Source: Mantis religiosa (taxonomy: Eukaryota; Arthropoda; Insecta; Mantodea; Mantidae). Taken from it: a stretch of 64,000 bases of DNA. A model generated the notes under the pieces. The model was not told where the DNA came from. It saw only the letters and a list, made by a program, of their open reading frames with translations, and did no database searches. Of this stretch, positions 63,117-64,000 are shown piece after piece (the first letter of the stretch is position 1; every line of letters starts with the position of its first letter). The position numbers were made by a program, and so were the translations under genes. The stretch spans positions 54,189,895 through 54,253,894 of the forward strand of contig CM060947.1 in the NCBI GenBank assembly GCA_030765055.1, written 5' to 3'.

Positions 63117-63476
63117 TAATATTCTTCTGTGCACTCTGTTGTCAGACTGTCAAATGTCCCTTCAAGGGACACAATACAGCACAAAATCTTGCCGGTTATG
63201 AAATAAACTCTTGACACTTAGGCAGCCTATAATAAGGACTTTTAAATCGCATTAAATGAAACAAAATAGTAGCACTAAGCAAGGTTTTGATGATGAATGT
63301 TGCATACAAAAACCTACAGCTATTAACCGCAGGGAAACTATATCGCTACACATTCTGTTTAATTTCAGCTTACGACGCTCATCTGGTGCTTTAATGTTTA
63401 CATTTACTCTACAATGCGTATGGTAAGAAATAATAACAGTAATAATTATGAATAATAATTATGATCATGATGGTGA
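63117..63476. other. no recognisable feature
   Basis: AT-rich; nothing assignable. Confidence 0.3.
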
Positions 63477-63744
63477 AGAGAAAGAAAACAACCATAATTA
63501 GGTAAATAATGTAACATATTCTGTCCTCTACATACGGAGCAGTGAACTATTTCAATTATGTCAACAGCAGATGGCAGCACAGCAGTTTATACTACATATT
63601 TTTATAAAAGAAGCACGAAAAAAGTAGTAGTATGAAATATCAGTCAGGTCGTACTCTTTATAAATTAATAATTTATTAAAAGAATGGTAATATAATCTAA
63701 GTATAATTACCAATATCTCATAAATTGTAAATAAACATATTAAT
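63477..63744. repeat. repeat family F, copy 2
   Basis: Matches 58993-59262 in the same orientation across its whole length, roughly 80% identical by eye, ending in gtaaataaacatattaatg. Confidence 0.8.
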
Positions 63745-64000
63745 GTATTACTCGACAGAGCGTTGAGGCGTATTGACCTTCAGGTGACCAGCACTGTGAT
63801 CGTCTCTTATTGTGAAATATTAGTAAGTTGATGTACAGTACGTTACGAAACACAAATAGAGCGATTGGAAGCTGCGTGTGTCTATATGATATGTTTTCTC
63901 ACGTTATATATGACACGTTGCTGTCCACAAGACATGATTACGCCTGAACGGAGTATATTGATTGCTCAGGTAAAGAAGCCAAGCTAGAGGAATGTGCAAC
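63745..64000. other. no recognisable feature
   Basis: Runs to the window end without an assignable feature. Confidence 0.3.

Overview
This window reads as intergenic or heterochromatin-like DNA from an arthropod, most likely an insect. No bacterial gene organisation is present and I find no convincing host protein-coding gene. Nearly every recognisable coding trace is a decayed mobile element: mariner and IS630/Tc1-type DNA transposons, hAT-type transposases, non-LTR retrotransposon 3' ends and solo LTRs. These sit among tRNA-derived SINEs, long microsatellites and two large tandem arrays. Base composition is AT-rich. The mix of mariner elements, several tRNA-SINE families and jockey/I-like non-LTR tails suggests an insect with a large genome, possibly a polyneopteran (cockroach, orthopteran or stick insect). 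That placement is inference only. Layout: 1-3.8 kb holds a mariner pseudogene split by a composite element with inverted tRNA-like modules, a non-LTR tail, a (CT)n run and a second copy of the composite element. 4.8-5.8 kb is a mariner/Tc1-type element with perfect 22-bp terminal repeats. 6.5-9.15 kb carries a transposase-like remnant and a 93-bp minisatellite (21 units) whose 562-codon open frame is an artefact. 9.7-18.2 kb has a hAT fragment, a foldback element, a degenerate pyrimidine-rich repeat, and a SINE split by a 1.86-kb retroelement carrying a gag-like ORF. 20-26.4 kb has a DUF4817-like fragment, a non-LTR element split by an internally deleted mariner, a foldback element, and a 3.3-kb 22-bp satellite with higher-order structure. 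27.6-35.6 kb has an IS630-type pseudogene, a CA/CCCACA-rich tract, nested SINEs and a 5'-truncated non-LTR insertion with a 13-bp target duplication. 37-44.7 kb has a solo LTR, a multicopy unknown protein family of which one copy lies inside an element with 14-bp terminal repeats, and an IS630-type element split by a non-LTR element. 45-54.5 kb has two convergent non-LTR 3' ends, SINEs and microsatellites. 55-64 kb has a pogo/Tigger-like terminus, a BED-finger hAT gene split by a second copy of the deleted mariner, a 541-bp solo LTR, a hAT C-terminal remnant and a near-full-length mariner with three visible lesions. The window is best read as layers of insertions. At least six nested insertions can be resolved, which gives a relative chronology. 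The least familiar objects are the composite tRNA-like inverted element (99-761 and 3409-3838), the 985-bp terminal-repeat element at 40753-41737 with an uncharacterised protein, and the two tandem arrays.
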